From: Polaribacter sp. Z022
GTDB taxonomy: Bacteria > Bacteroidota > Bacteroidia > Flavobacteriales > Flavobacteriaceae
Assembly: GCF_023555495.1 (NCBI RefSeq)
Contig: NZ_JALCZO010000003.1
Location: 578,896 to 642,895 of the forward strand
Direction of reading: 5' to 3'
DNA length: 64,000 nucleotides
A program made the position numbers and the translations under genes. Below, in pieces: positions 8,108 to 17,751 of the stretch (position 1 is the first letter of the stretch; each line of letters starts with the position of its first letter). Below the pieces are notes generated by a model that had not been told where the DNA came from, did no database searches, and saw nothing but the letters and a program-made list of their open reading frames with translations.

Positions 8108-9496
8108 ATGAAAACTATAAAATCTTACATAAACAACAATAAATCACGATTTATCAACGAACTTTTTGAACTTTTAAAAATTCCATCTATAAGTGCAGAC
8201 TCTGCTTACAAAAAAGATGTATTATTAACTGCAGATTTTGTTTTAGATAGCTTAAAAAAAGCAGGTTGTGATAAAGTAGAACTATGTGAAACTCCTGGGT
8301 ATCCAATTATTTATGGTGAAAAAATCATAGACAAAAACTTACCAACTGTTTTAGTTTATGGCCATTATGATGTACAACCTGCAGACCCTATTGACTTATG
8401 GACTTCTCCTCCATTTGAACCTGTAATTAAAAAAACAGAGATTCACCCTGAAGGAGCAATTTTTGCAAGAGGTGCTTGTGATGACAAAGGACAAATGTAC
8501 ATGCATGTTAAAGCCTTAGAATACATGACATCAACTGGTAATTTACCATGTAATGTAAAATTTATGATTGAAGGTGAAGAAGAAGTTGGTTCAGAAAGTT
8601 TAGCTTGGTTTGTACCAAGAAACAAAGAAAAATTAGCCAATGATGTTATACTAATTTCTGATACAGGAATGATTGCAAACGACATTCCATCAATAACAAC
8701 AGGTTTACGTGGTTTAAGTTATGTAGAGGTAGAAGTTACAGGTCCTAATAGAGATTTACACTCTGGTTTATATGGTGGTGCTGTTGCAAATCCTATTAAT
8801 ATTTTAACCAAAATGATTGCTTCTTTACACGATGAAAACAATCATATTACAATACCTGGTTTTTACGATAAAGTAGAAGAATTATCAAAAAATGAAAGAG
8901 CGGAAATGGCAAAAGCACCATTTTCTTTAGAAAATTATAAAAATGCTTTAAAAATTAATGATGTTCATGGAGAAAAAGGTTATTCTACAAACGAACGTAA
9001 TTCTATTAGACCAACTTTAGATGTAAACGGAATTTGGGGAGGTTATACTGGTGAAGGAGCAAAAACTGTAATTGCAAGTAAAGCTTTTGCAAAAATTTCT
9101 ATGCGTTTAGTTCCTAATCAAGATTGGAAAGAAATAACAGAATTATTTAAAAATCACTTTGAAAGTATAGCTCCTAAATCTGTAAAAGTAGTTGTAAAAC
9201 CACATCATGGAGGACAAGGTTATGTAACACCAATTGATAATATTGGTTACAAAGCAGCAAGTAAAGCTTATGAAACAAGTTTTGGTAAAACTCCTATACC
9301 ACAAAGAAGTGGTGGTAGTATTCCTATTGTTGCCTTATTTGAACAAGAATTAAAAAGCAAAACTATTTTAATGGGCTTTGGTTTAGATTCTGATGCAATT
9401 CACTCTCCTAACGAACATTTTGGAGTTTGGAATTACTTAAAAGGAATAGAAACAATTCCATATTTTTATAAATATTTTACTAAACTATCTAAATAA
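8108..9496 (+). CDS. M20-family dipeptidase / metallopeptidase
   Basis: A 462-residue cytoplasmic-looking protein with the di-zinc residues of the M20 family in order: H and D in YGHYDVQPADP, the bridging D in GACDDKGQ, the E-E pair in EGEEEVGSES, D in ISDTG, and the late H in HSPNEHFG. The dimerisation lid domain lies in between (about 190-350). Enzymes of this branch cleave dipeptides and short peptides. It is 12 bases upstream of the DPP IV gene, so peptide breakdown is probably a shared task. Confidence 0.9.
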   Translation: MKTIKSYINNNKSRFINELFELLKIPSISADSAYKKDVLLTADFVLDSLKKAGCDKVELCETPGYPIIYGEKIIDKNLPTVLVYGHYDVQPADPIDLWTSPPFEPVIKKTEIHPEGAIFARGACDDKGQMYMHVKALEYMTSTGNLPCNVKFMIEGEEEVGSESLAWFVPRNKEKLANDVILISDTGMIANDIPSITTGLRGLSYVEVEVTGPNRDLHSGLYGGAVANPINILTKMIASLHDENNHITIPGFYDKVEELSKNERAEMAKAPFSLENYKNALKINDVHGEKGYSTNERNSIRPTLDVNGIWGGYTGEGAKTVIASKAFAKISMRLVPNQDWKEITELFKNHFESIAPKSVKVVVKPHHGGQGYVTPIDNIGYKAASKAYETSFGKTPIPQRSGGSIPIVALFEQELKSKTILMGFGLDSDAIHSPNEHFGVWNYLKGIETIPYFYKYFTKLSK

Positions 9497-9508
9497 ATCA
9501 AACTATAT

Positions 9509-11836
9509 ATGAAAACTACCTTCTTTAAAATAGTCGCTCTTGCCTGCGTTTGTACATTCATTATTTCTTGTTCATCAAAAGAAGAACAAAAACAATTTAC
9601 AGTTGCAGAATATGAAGCCGCAGCAAAACACATGGACAGAGATTTATATAAATTAGTTTATAACCAAGTTTCTGGAAGTAATTTTATAGGCAATAAAAAA
9701 CTTGTGTATTCTACTACCAATAAAGAAGGAAAAAAATATTATTTAGTAGACGTTGAAGCTAAAACTAAAAATTTGGCTTTCAATCATGAAAAATTAGCAG
9801 AAAGTTTATCTCAAGAATTAGACACAGAACTAGAAGCAAATTCTTTACCCCTTTATAATGTTGTTTTTGCTGATGATTTAAAAAGTTTTGAGTTTAGAAC
9901 TTATCGTCAAAATTTTACATTTCAAATAGAAACAAACACCTTATCTAAAAAAGCGTCAAAATTTAAAAAAGCTTCTAGAAATGAAACTGTTTCTCCTAAT
10001 GGTAAATTGGCTGCTTATATTGACAATTTTAACCTATGGGTTCGTAATTTAGAAACCAACAAAAAAACTCAACTTACTTTTGATGGAATTCAGGATTATG
10101 GATATGCAACTAATAATGCAGGTTGGATTAAAAGTGATGGTGCTGTTGTTAAATGGTCTCCTAATTCTGATAAAATTGCTACTTTTCAACAAGATGCAAG
10201 AGGTGTTGGTATGATGTATTTAACTTCTACCAATGTTGGTCATCCAAAATTAGAAGCTTGGAAACACCCTTTACCTGGAGATGATAAAATCTTTACAATA
10301 GAACGTGTAATAATACATTTAGGAAACAAGCCAAAAACGGTTCGTTTAAAAATGGACGCAGATTTTCAAAGAGGTTCTACAACAGATCATATTGCAAGTT
10401 GGGGTAATGAATTATTAGATGCTCAATGGAATAAAGAAGGAACTAAATTTGCATTTGTTTCTGGATCTAGAGATCATAAAGTGGCTCATTTACAAATTGC
10501 AGATGCATTTTCTGGAAAAGTAACATCTATTCATAAAGAAGAAGTTGCAACATACTATGAATCTGGTGTTAATGCAGAGAACTGGAAAGTTTTATTTGAT
10601 TCAAATGAATTTATTTGGTATTCAGAAAAAACAAATTGGGGCCATATTTATTTATATGATTTAAAAACTAAAAAGTTAAAAAATCAGATTACATCTGGAG
10701 ATTGGATTGTAAAACAAGTAAAAAATATTGATGAAAAAAATAGACAAATCTATTTTACTGCAGGAGGAAAAGAAGAAGGAAATCCATATCACAACTATTA
10801 CTACAAAATAAATTTTGATGGATCAAACCTTATCAACTTAACACCAAGTAAAGGAACTCATAAAGTTACTTTTTCTAAAGATTACTCAGCTTTAGTTGAT
10901 ATTTATTCTACTACTTCTAATGCTCCAATTTCTGTTTTAAGAAATGGAAAGGGAGAAAAAATTATGGATTTAGAAACTGCAGATATATCTGAATTAAAAG
11001 CTAAAAACTGGCAAAAACCTGTTGAATTTACTGTAAAAGCTAGAGATGAAAAAACAGACATTTATGGTTTACTATTTTTACCTAGTCATTATGATGAAAG
11101 TAAAAAATATCCTGTTTTAAACTATATTTATCCTGGTCCACAATCTGGTTCTGTTGGTAATTATAGCTTTAGACCTGTTTGGAGAGATTTTCAAGCAGCT
11201 GCTGAATTAGGTTTTGTTGTTGTTGCTGTAGATGCCATGGGTACTCCAATGCGATCTAAATCTTTTCATGATGCTTATTATGGAAATATGGGCGATAATG
11301 GTTTGCCAGACAATATTACTGCTATCAAACAATTAGCAAACAGATATAAAGGAATGGATATTGAAAGAGTTGGTATTTGGGGACATTCTGGTGGTGGTTT
11401 TGCTTCTACTAGAGCCGTTTTTGCTTATCCAGATTTTTATGATGTAGCTGTTTCTGGTGCAGGAAATCATGACAATAGAAATTACGAAGCTGATTGGGGA
11501 GAAAAATGGCAAGGTCTTTTGGTTGATGGAAATATGGAAGGAAAAGCAGATGGTACAACCAATTATGACAATCAAGCAAATCAATTAATTGCAAAAAATT
11601 TAAAAGGAAAACTTTTAATTACTCATGGTTCTATGGATAATAATGTACCTCCATCAAATACAATGTTAGTTGTTGAAGCTTTGATTAAAGCTAATAAAGA
11701 TTTCGACATGATTTTGTTTCCAAACAAAAGACATGGTTATGGAGATATGACAAAATACATGACTCGTAAAAGATGGGATTATTTTGTAACACATTTATTA
11801 AACGCTAAACCTGCAAAAGGTTTTCAATTAAAATAA
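9509..11836 (+). CDS. Dipeptidyl peptidase IV (S9B), lipoprotein
   Basis: A 775-residue protein beginning with a lipoprotein signal ending IISCSS, so it is probably anchored in the envelope. The first 500 residues are the beta-propeller (DPPIV_N) and the rest the alpha/beta hydrolase. The catalytic triad is visible as S627 in GHSGGGF, D710 in SMDNNVPP and H742 in NKRHGYG. DPP IV enzymes remove Xaa-Pro dipeptides from peptide N-termini, matching the prolidases and hydroxyproline genes further right, although it belongs to a separate unit. It is co-directional with the M20 gene and followed by a terminator. Confidence 0.93.
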   Translation: MKTTFFKIVALACVCTFIISCSSKEEQKQFTVAEYEAAAKHMDRDLYKLVYNQVSGSNFIGNKKLVYSTTNKEGKKYYLVDVEAKTKNLAFNHEKLAESLSQELDTELEANSLPLYNVVFADDLKSFEFRTYRQNFTFQIETNTLSKKASKFKKASRNETVSPNGKLAAYIDNFNLWVRNLETNKKTQLTFDGIQDYGYATNNAGWIKSDGAVVKWSPNSDKIATFQQDARGVGMMYLTSTNVGHPKLEAWKHPLPGDDKIFTIERVIIHLGNKPKTVRLKMDADFQRGSTTDHIASWGNELLDAQWNKEGTKFAFVSGSRDHKVAHLQIADAFSGKVTSIHKEEVATYYESGVNAENWKVLFDSNEFIWYSEKTNWGHIYLYDLKTKKLKNQITSGDWIVKQVKNIDEKNRQIYFTAGGKEEGNPYHNYYYKINFDGSNLINLTPSKGTHKVTFSKDYSALVDIYSTTSNAPISVLRNGKGEKIMDLETADISELKAKNWQKPVEFTVKARDEKTDIYGLLFLPSHYDESKKYPVLNYIYPGPQSGSVGNYSFRPVWRDFQAAAELGFVVVAVDAMGTPMRSKSFHDAYYGNMGDNGLPDNITAIKQLANRYKGMDIERVGIWGHSGGGFASTRAVFAYPDFYDVAVSGAGNHDNRNYEADWGEKWQGLLVDGNMEGKADGTTNYDNQANQLIAKNLKGKLLITHGSMDNNVPPSNTMLVVEALIKANKDFDMILFPNKRHGYGDMTKYMTRKRWDYFVTHLLNAKPAKGFQLK

Positions 11837-11842
11837 AGTATC

Positions 11843-11884
11843 AATTCAGCTTTTTCTTTCCTTTTGAAAAAGCTGAATTTTTCT
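11843..11884 (+). terminator. Rho-independent terminator after DPP IV gene
   Basis: A 14-bp stem AATTCAGCTTTTTC / GAAAAAGCTGAATT with a 9-base loop, ending in a T run. It overlaps any upstream TTG start for the next gene, which supports the ATG at 11900 as the true start there. Confidence 0.85.
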
Positions 11885-11899
11885 ACTAAATTATATTTT

Positions 11900-13546
11900 A
11901 TGAAATATCGTTTTATCTTTATTATCTCTCTTACTTTATGTGCTCTAAGTTCTTTTTCTCAAGGATTAATGAGTGAGAAAAACAATTTTACCAAACAAGA
12001 TACTTTAAGAGGTTCTATTACCCCAGAAAGAATTTGGTGGGATTTAACCTATTATCATTTAGATATAGAAGTAAATCCTGATAAAAAGTTTATTTCTGGT
12101 AAAAACACTATAAAATACAAAGTTTTAAAACCATATAAATCGCTTCAAATTGATTTACAATCTCCATTAAAAATTACAAAAGTTACACAAGATGGAAAAG
12201 ATTTAAAAGTAATTCATGATGGAAATGCACACTTTGTTCAACTGATAAAAAACCAAAAAATTGGCAATACAGAAACTGTTATTGTGCATTATCAAGGTTA
12301 TCCAAAAGAAGCTAAAAATGCTCCTTGGGATGGAGGTTTTTCATGGAAAAAAGATAAAAACGGAAATCATTTTGTAGCAACTTCTTGCCAAGGTTTAGGA
12401 GCAAGTGTTTGGTGGCCTTGTAAAGATCATATGTATGATGAAGTAGAAAATATGAGAATTAGTGTTACAGTGCCATCGCATTTAACAGATGTTTCTAAAG
12501 GAAAATTAGAAAGTATTGTAGATCATGGAAAAACTAAAACTTACAATTGGTTTGTAAACAATCCTATCAATAATTATGGAGTAAATGTAAATATTGGTAA
12601 TTATGCTCATTTTTCTGAAATTTATAAAGGTGAAAAAGGAGATTTAGATATGGATTATTATGTTCTTAAAGGTAATGTAGAAAAAGCTAAAGAACATTTT
12701 AAAGATGCTCCTAAAATGATGAAAGCTTTTGAGCATTGGTTTGGACCATATCCTTTTTACGAAGATGGTTTTAAATTGGTAGAAGTTCCTTATTTAGGGA
12801 TGGAACACCAAAGTTCTGTTACTTATGGAAATCAATATAAAAAAGGGTATTTAGGAACAGATTTATCTAAAACTGGTTGGGGTTTAAAATTCGATTTTAT
12901 CATTATCCATGAAGCTGGACATGAGTGGTTTGCTAATAATATTACCAATAAAGATATTGCTGACATGTGGATTCATGAAAGCTTTACAAATTATTCTGAA
13001 AGCTTATTTTTAGATTATTATTATGGTAAAAAAGCTGCTTCAGAATATGTAATTGGTTTACGTAAATCAATTAGAAACAAAACAACAATTATTGGAAAAT
13101 ATGACGTAAATAATGAAGGTTCTGGAGATATGTATAACAAAGGTGGAAACTTTTTACATACACTAAGACAATTAATAGATAATGATGAAAAATGGCGATT
13201 AATTCTTAGAAAAATGAACAAAGAGTTTTATCATCAAACAGTTACTACAGTACAAATTGAAGATTTTTTATGCAAAGAAACAAATATTGATTTAAGTGCT
13301 TTTTTTAATCAATATTTAAGAGATATTAGAATTCCTACTTTAGAGTATACAATTAAAAAAGATGTATTAAAATATAGATGGACCAAGGTAGTTTCTAATT
13401 TTAAAATGCCTTTAAAAGTTACAATTAACAATAAGATTCAATGGATTTATCCAACAGAAAACTGGCAAAAAATAGTACTAAAAAACAATAATTCAATATT
13501 TAGTATTGACCCTAACTTTTATATATATCAGAAAAAAATAAAATAA
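11900..13546 (+). CDS. M1-family aminopeptidase, secreted
   Basis: A 548-residue zinc metalloprotease. The zinc site is H337-E338-x-x-H341 with the third ligand E360, exactly the HExxH-18-E spacing of family M1, and YLGMEHQSS resembles the exopeptidase GAMEN loop. The chosen ATG gives the signal peptide MKYRFIFIISLTLCALSSFSQ; an in-frame TTG at 11864 lies inside the preceding terminator. It is shorter than full-length PepN, lacking the C-terminal helical domain. It should trim N-terminal residues from peptides in the periplasm or outside the cell. Confidence 0.9.
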   Translation: MKYRFIFIISLTLCALSSFSQGLMSEKNNFTKQDTLRGSITPERIWWDLTYYHLDIEVNPDKKFISGKNTIKYKVLKPYKSLQIDLQSPLKITKVTQDGKDLKVIHDGNAHFVQLIKNQKIGNTETVIVHYQGYPKEAKNAPWDGGFSWKKDKNGNHFVATSCQGLGASVWWPCKDHMYDEVENMRISVTVPSHLTDVSKGKLESIVDHGKTKTYNWFVNNPINNYGVNVNIGNYAHFSEIYKGEKGDLDMDYYVLKGNVEKAKEHFKDAPKMMKAFEHWFGPYPFYEDGFKLVEVPYLGMEHQSSVTYGNQYKKGYLGTDLSKTGWGLKFDFIIIHEAGHEWFANNITNKDIADMWIHESFTNYSESLFLDYYYGKKAASEYVIGLRKSIRNKTTIIGKYDVNNEGSGDMYNKGGNFLHTLRQLIDNDEKWRLILRKMNKEFYHQTVTTVQIEDFLCKETNIDLSAFFNQYLRDIRIPTLEYTIKKDVLKYRWTKVVSNFKMPLKVTINNKIQWIYPTENWQKIVLKNNNSIFSIDPNFYIYQKKIK

Positions 13547-13547
13547 T

Positions 13548-14174
13548 TTATTTTAAGATATATGCTTTATGGATAAAATCTATTTCTGGATATTTTCTTT
13601 TAATAAAACTGTTTCCATATTTCTGTATAGAATCTTGTCTATAGCCTAATTTATCTCCATATTTATCATAAAACTTTAATACGTTTTCAAATCCTTTGGT
13701 AACTTTTGCAACTACAGGAAAACCTTTTGCTCCACCATAATTTAAAGTATCTAAACGATTGTTATTTTTAAGATTTATAAATATTTGTGTAGTTCTTGTA
13801 TTGGCTCCTCCTCTTGCAAAAGAAATTGACATAGAATCGTTTTTGGCAATTACAGGTTCATCTTGTAAAGTAAAATTATTCCAAGCTTTATTAATTAATG
13901 AATCTTTATGGATACCAAATTGAGCTACAAAGTTAGGTACAACCCTAAAAATTGGCATTTCTACATAATAATTGTGTTTTATTAAAGAATGTAATCTATC
14001 AACTCCTTTAGGAGACCAACTTCTTTTGGCATAAATATCAAAATTACCTTGTGTTGTTTCAAAACGTGCTCTAAATTCTTCTGGAGCAATTTTTTTAGTC
14101 CATTTTTCACTAAAAACTTTCTTTGCACAAGAAATGAATAAACTGATTACTAAAAGGTAAATTATCTTTTTCAT
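13548..14174 (-). CDS. Cyclophilin-type peptidyl-prolyl cis-trans isomerase, lipoprotein
   Basis: A 208-residue protein with a lipoprotein signal (MKKIIYLLVISLFISCAKK). The core matches bacterial cyclophilins: FETTQGNFDIYAKRSWSPKGVDR, RVVPNFVAQFG and the ISFARGGANTRTTQIFIN region, where the usual active-site pattern is partly altered. It would assist folding of envelope proteins. The gene is convergent with the M1 peptidase with only one base between stops. Confidence 0.85.
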   Translation of the reverse strand: MKKIIYLLVISLFISCAKKVFSEKWTKKIAPEEFRARFETTQGNFDIYAKRSWSPKGVDRLHSLIKHNYYVEMPIFRVVPNFVAQFGIHKDSLINKAWNNFTLQDEPVIAKNDSMSISFARGGANTRTTQIFINLKNNNRLDTLNYGGAKGFPVVAKVTKGFENVLKFYDKYGDKLGYRQDSIQKYGNSFIKRKYPEIDFIHKAYILK

Positions 14175-14221
14175 TATTATAAATTTAAAAAACGAAGATA
14201 ATAAACAAGAATAAATTTTAA

Positions 14222-14265
14222 CTCTACATTTGTAGAATTAAAATTTTTGTTCTATGTTTGTAGAG
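14222..14265 (+). promoter_or_regulatory. BlaI/MecI-type operator overlapping the promoter
   Basis: Two dyads of the TCTACA-N2-TGTAGA kind: a perfect one at 14223-14236 (TCTACATTTGTAGA) and a second with one altered half at 14251-14264 (TCTATGTTTGTAGA), 28 bases apart centre to centre. They resemble the TACA/TGTA dyads bound by BlaI and MecI. The second contains TATGTTTG (14253-14260), a good -7 box, with TTTG 20 bases upstream inside the first dyad, so a bound repressor would cover both promoter elements. Confidence 0.78.
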
Positions 14266-14281
14266 TAAAAATAAAAATAAT

Positions 14282-14653
14282 ATGCAATTATCTAAAACCG
14301 AAGAACAATTAATGCAGTATTTATGGAAACGTAAAAAAGCATTTTTAAAAGAATTATTAGAAGATTTTCCTGAGCCAAAACCGGCAACTACAACAGTTGC
14401 AACTTTGCTAAAAAGAATTTCAGACAAAGGTTTTATTGATTATAAATTGTTTGGAAAATCTAGAGAATATTTTCCTATAATTAAAAAGACAGATTATTTT
14501 TCGAATCATGTAAACGGGTTGATTAAAAACTTTTTTAATGATTCTGCAAGTCAGTTTGCATCTTTTTTTACTAAAGAAACCAACCTTACTACAGAAGAAT
14601 TAGAAGATTTAAAAAGAGTTATTGATAGTCAAATTAAAAAACAACAAAAATGA
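14282..14653 (+). CDS. BlaI/MecI/CopY-family transcriptional repressor
   Basis: A 123-residue winged-helix protein of typical length. The N-terminal MQLSKTEEQLMQYLW and the recognition helix region KPATTTVATLLKRISDKGF are characteristic; the C-terminal half is the dimerisation arm cleaved or released on induction in characterised relatives. It overlaps the M56 gene by four bases (ATGA), as in repressor/sensor pairs, and its own dyad operators lie just upstream, implying autoregulation. No beta-lactamase is nearby, so the inducer need not be an antibiotic. Confidence 0.92.
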   Translation: MQLSKTEEQLMQYLWKRKKAFLKELLEDFPEPKPATTTVATLLKRISDKGFIDYKLFGKSREYFPIIKKTDYFSNHVNGLIKNFFNDSASQFASFFTKETNLTTEELEDLKRVIDSQIKKQQK

Positions 14654-16431
14654 TAATATACTTATTAAAATCTACAGGTTGTTTGGCTTTGTTACTTTTC
14701 TTTTATCATTTTATATTAGAAAAAGAAAAGATGCACAACTTTAATCGTTTTTACCTTTTAGGAAGCGTTTTGTTTTCATTTCTAGTGCCATTAACAACAA
14801 TTACAGTTCCATCTTCTACAGTAATGCTAGAAGCTGTTCAAGATTACAGTTTACCTGTTTTAGATGATAACATTTCTCCAATAGTTATACAAGAATCTTT
14901 TAATTATACACTATTGTTAACTGGTGTGTATCTATTAATATCTGCACTTTTTTTAATTCGTTTTGGAATGAATTTATTCAAAATCATTCAAAAAACAAGA
15001 ATTAATGATAAAATAAACCATAAAAATGCAACTTTGGTTTTGGTTGATGATGAAATACTTCCTCACACTTTTTGGAAAACAATTTTCATAAACAAAACTG
15101 CATATAAAAAAGGAGAAATAGAGGAAGAATTATTTACACATGAATTAACTCATGTAACACAAAAACATACGTTAGATGTATTACTCATTGAAGTTTTACA
15201 AATTGTATTTTGGATAAATCCGCTTTTTATTTTCTTAAAAAAAGCAATACAATTAAATCATGAATTTTTAGCAGATTCTACTGTAATCAATCAACATAAA
15301 AATACATTTCAATACCAGCATTTATTACTAAATAAAGCTGCTTGGAAAAACGAATATTACTTGGCCAGTAATTTGAATTATTCACTTACTAAAAAAAGAT
15401 TATTAATGATGACTAAACAAAGTTCACACACAAAAATCTTGTTAAAAAAACTAACGATTATTCCGTTATTAGCAGGATTTGTTTTCCTCTTTGCAGAAAG
15501 AGTTGAAGCAAAAAACAAAGAAGATAAAAATTCTTTTAAAACTTCAACGCAAACTACTACTAAAAACAATCTAAAACTTAATGATAATAAAAAAGTATTT
15601 AAAAATTTGATTGAAAATATTGATCAGAAGTATAATTTAGATACCTACAAAAAGCTAAACAAAACTTACGAATCTAAGAGAAATGCAAAACCACATTTTA
15701 TAAAGAGTTCAGAAAAGCGTCAAAAAGAATTAACAGACTTATATTCAAAATTAGGAGGTTTATTTTTTAAACTATCAAAAGCTGATAAAAAGAAAGTAAA
15801 AAGACCTGTTCATCCTCATGATCCTTATGTAAGATTAATGAAAAATAATAAAGTTTTTTACAAATTAAGAACAGAGTTATCAAGAGAAGATAAATTATTG
15901 ATTCCTCCTCCACCTCCACCACCAAATGCTTCTGAAGAAGTAATTTTAAAAGCTAAAATGGAATACAAAGCATGGAAAAAGAGAACTGGAAACACAATTT
16001 CTGTACCTCCTCCTCCAAAAAACAAAAAGAGAAAAATTAAATTTAAGCCTACAAAAGAGGTTAAAAAAAGTAAAGCTTATATAAATAAAAATGTAAAAAG
16101 AGAATTAATTTCTAAAAGTGAACTTGATGTATTAGATCCAAAAGAAATAGCTTCTGTTAATATTGTTAAAGGAAAAAAAGGGATAGACAGTATTAAAATT
16201 GATCTAAAAGAAAAACATAAAAAACTAAACACAAAGTTTCTTTATACTACTAAAAACTCACAAAATAAATCAACATTAGAAAACTCAAATAATGTAAAAT
16301 ATTATTTAGATGGTAAGGAAATTAGTAAAAAAGAAATGAAAGAAATTAGTCCAGATAAAATTAAATCTGTGAATGTTAAAAAGAATAAAGATGGTTCTGG
16401 TGCTATTTATATAAATACTAAAAAGCTTTAA
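14650..16431 (+). CDS. M56-family (BlaR1-like) membrane metalloprotease sensor
   Basis: A 593-residue protein with N-terminal transmembrane helices, a zinc motif H164-E165-L-T-H168, and a further membrane helix around residue 270 (LTIIPLLAGFVFLFAERV). The C-terminal 300 residues do not resemble the penicillin-binding domain of BlaR1; they are lysine-rich with proline runs (IPPPPPPPN) and two copies of a TonB-plug-like pattern (DPKEIASVNIVKGKKG and SPDKIKSVNVKKNKDG). In BlaR1 the protease signals to BlaI; the same is inferred here. The sensed signal is unknown. Confidence 0.88.
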   Translation: MIIYLLKSTGCLALLLFFYHFILEKEKMHNFNRFYLLGSVLFSFLVPLTTITVPSSTVMLEAVQDYSLPVLDDNISPIVIQESFNYTLLLTGVYLLISALFLIRFGMNLFKIIQKTRINDKINHKNATLVLVDDEILPHTFWKTIFINKTAYKKGEIEEELFTHELTHVTQKHTLDVLLIEVLQIVFWINPLFIFLKKAIQLNHEFLADSTVINQHKNTFQYQHLLLNKAAWKNEYYLASNLNYSLTKKRLLMMTKQSSHTKILLKKLTIIPLLAGFVFLFAERVEAKNKEDKNSFKTSTQTTTKNNLKLNDNKKVFKNLIENIDQKYNLDTYKKLNKTYESKRNAKPHFIKSSEKRQKELTDLYSKLGGLFFKLSKADKKKVKRPVHPHDPYVRLMKNNKVFYKLRTELSREDKLLIPPPPPPPNASEEVILKAKMEYKAWKKRTGNTISVPPPPKNKKRKIKFKPTKEVKKSKAYINKNVKRELISKSELDVLDPKEIASVNIVKGKKGIDSIKIDLKEKHKKLNTKFLYTTKNSQNKSTLENSNNVKYYLDGKEISKKEMKEISPDKIKSVNVKKNKDGSGAIYINTKKL

Positions 16432-16451
16432 CTTTAAAAACATATTTTGTT

Positions 16452-16479
16452 AAAAGCCTCACAATGTGAGGCTTTTTTT
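16452..16479 (+). terminator. Rho-independent terminator after M56 gene
   Basis: An 11-bp stem AAAAGCCTCAC / GTGAGGCTTTT with a 3-base loop followed by T residues, 20 bases after the M56 stop. Confidence 0.9.
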
Positions 16480-16529
16480 GTAACAAATTCTAAAAAAAGT
16501 CGTTAGTATTATATACCAATACACAACCA

Positions 16530-17630
16530 ATGCTTAAAAAATTCTTTATAACCTGTTCTGGAGTAGATAAAATAATTGTAAATAATTGTTCTGATGGAGA
16601 ACAAAACAAATACGTAGGCATTGGTGCAACTGTATTTTTCACTGCAGTTATGGCAACTATTGCAGGTAGTTATGCTTTATTTACTGTATTTGACAACTTA
16701 TATGCTGCTATTTTCTTTGGATTGATATGGGGATTATTAATTTTTAATTTAGATCGTTTTATTGTTTCTACTATTAAAAAATCTGACAATAAATGGAAAG
16801 AATTTTTACAAGCATCTCCTAGAATTTTGTTAGCTGTTATTATTGCAATCGTTATTTCTAAACCTTTAGAATTAAAATTATTTGAGAAAGAAATCAATCA
16901 GGTTTTATTAACAGAAAAAAACCAAATGACTTTGGATAATAAAACACAAATTGCTGCACAATTTACTCCTGAAATTGCTAAAATAAATAATGAAATTGAT
17001 GCTCTAAAAACCGAAATTACAACCAAAGAAGCAAAAACTAATGCTTTATATGAAACTTATATTGCTGAAGCTGAAGGTAGAAAAGGAACAAAACTGTTGG
17101 GTAAAGGCCCCGTTTATAAAGAGAAAAGAGAAAAACACGATACTGCTTTAGCTGAGTTGAATCAGTTAAAAAAAGACAATGCTACAAAAATACAAGCCAA
17201 AGAACTTGCTATTACTGATTTACAAAACAATCAGAAATTAACTGAAACAAAAACACAACCCATTATTTCAAATTTTGATGGTTTAATGGCAAGAATTAAT
17301 GCGCTTGGTAAATTACCTTGGTTGCCATCGTTCTTTATATTTCTATTGTTTTTAGCTATAGAAACATCACCTATTTTTGCAAAATTAATTTCGCCAAAAG
17401 GTGAATATGACTTTAAATTAGAAGATAATGAAACTGCTGTAAAAACTTGGGTACAACAACAAGTTCAACAAAGAGAAGAAATGTTGAAAGCAGATATAAA
17501 CATTAACAAAAAAGTATATAATGATATTACTGAAGAGGAAGAATTGTATGCTTATAAACAAAAAATGGCTCGAGATTTAATGAAATTACAAGCCGATTCT
17601 TTTTATAGTAAACAACAAAAAATGTTGTAA
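16530..17630 (+). CDS. DUF4407 membrane protein, function unknown
   Basis: A 366-residue protein. Three hydrophobic segments lie in the first 130 residues (near 33-55, 60-80 and 95-115), then a long charged region (130-245) rich in E, K and A predicts a coiled coil, then a fourth membrane segment around 265-285 (LPSFFIFLLFLAIETSPIF) and a charged tail. This arrangement matches DUF4407, a family of Bacteroidota membrane proteins with no established function. It stands alone between a terminator and repeat DNA. Confidence 0.8.
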   Translation: MLKKFFITCSGVDKIIVNNCSDGEQNKYVGIGATVFFTAVMATIAGSYALFTVFDNLYAAIFFGLIWGLLIFNLDRFIVSTIKKSDNKWKEFLQASPRILLAVIIAIVISKPLELKLFEKEINQVLLTEKNQMTLDNKTQIAAQFTPEIAKINNEIDALKTEITTKEAKTNALYETYIAEAEGRKGTKLLGKGPVYKEKREKHDTALAELNQLKKDNATKIQAKELAITDLQNNQKLTETKTQPIISNFDGLMARINALGKLPWLPSFFIFLLFLAIETSPIFAKLISPKGEYDFKLEDNETAVKTWVQQQVQQREEMLKADININKKVYNDITEEEELYAYKQKMARDLMKLQADSFYSKQQKML

Positions 17631-17650
17631 TCTATTTGTTGGCAAACTTG

Positions 17651-17732
17651 TGCGTTAGCGATTGAAACGGCATCCTTTTTTCTTTTTCAGAAAAAAGATA
17701 TAGTGTAAAGCGCGACCTGAAAGGTAACGCCC
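17651..17732. repeat. Dispersed palindromic intergenic element, copy A
   Basis: Outer inverted repeat GCGTTA (17652-17657) / TAACGC (17725-17730) enclosing an inner hairpin CTTTTTTCT (17675-17683) / AGAAAAAAG (17689-17697). The segments GATTGAAACGGCATCC and GATATAGTGTAAAGCGCGACC resemble an intergenic sequence that I recall from many Flavobacteriaceae genomes. A related copy is at 47470-47549. No coding potential is seen. Confidence 0.6.
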
Positions 17733-17751
17733 AAATAAATTTAAAACTGTA

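Noticed and set aside
11864..11899. TTG start for the M1 peptidase
   Set aside because: It lies in the hairpin of the preceding terminator and would put a charged stretch before the signal peptide that starts at ATG 11900.
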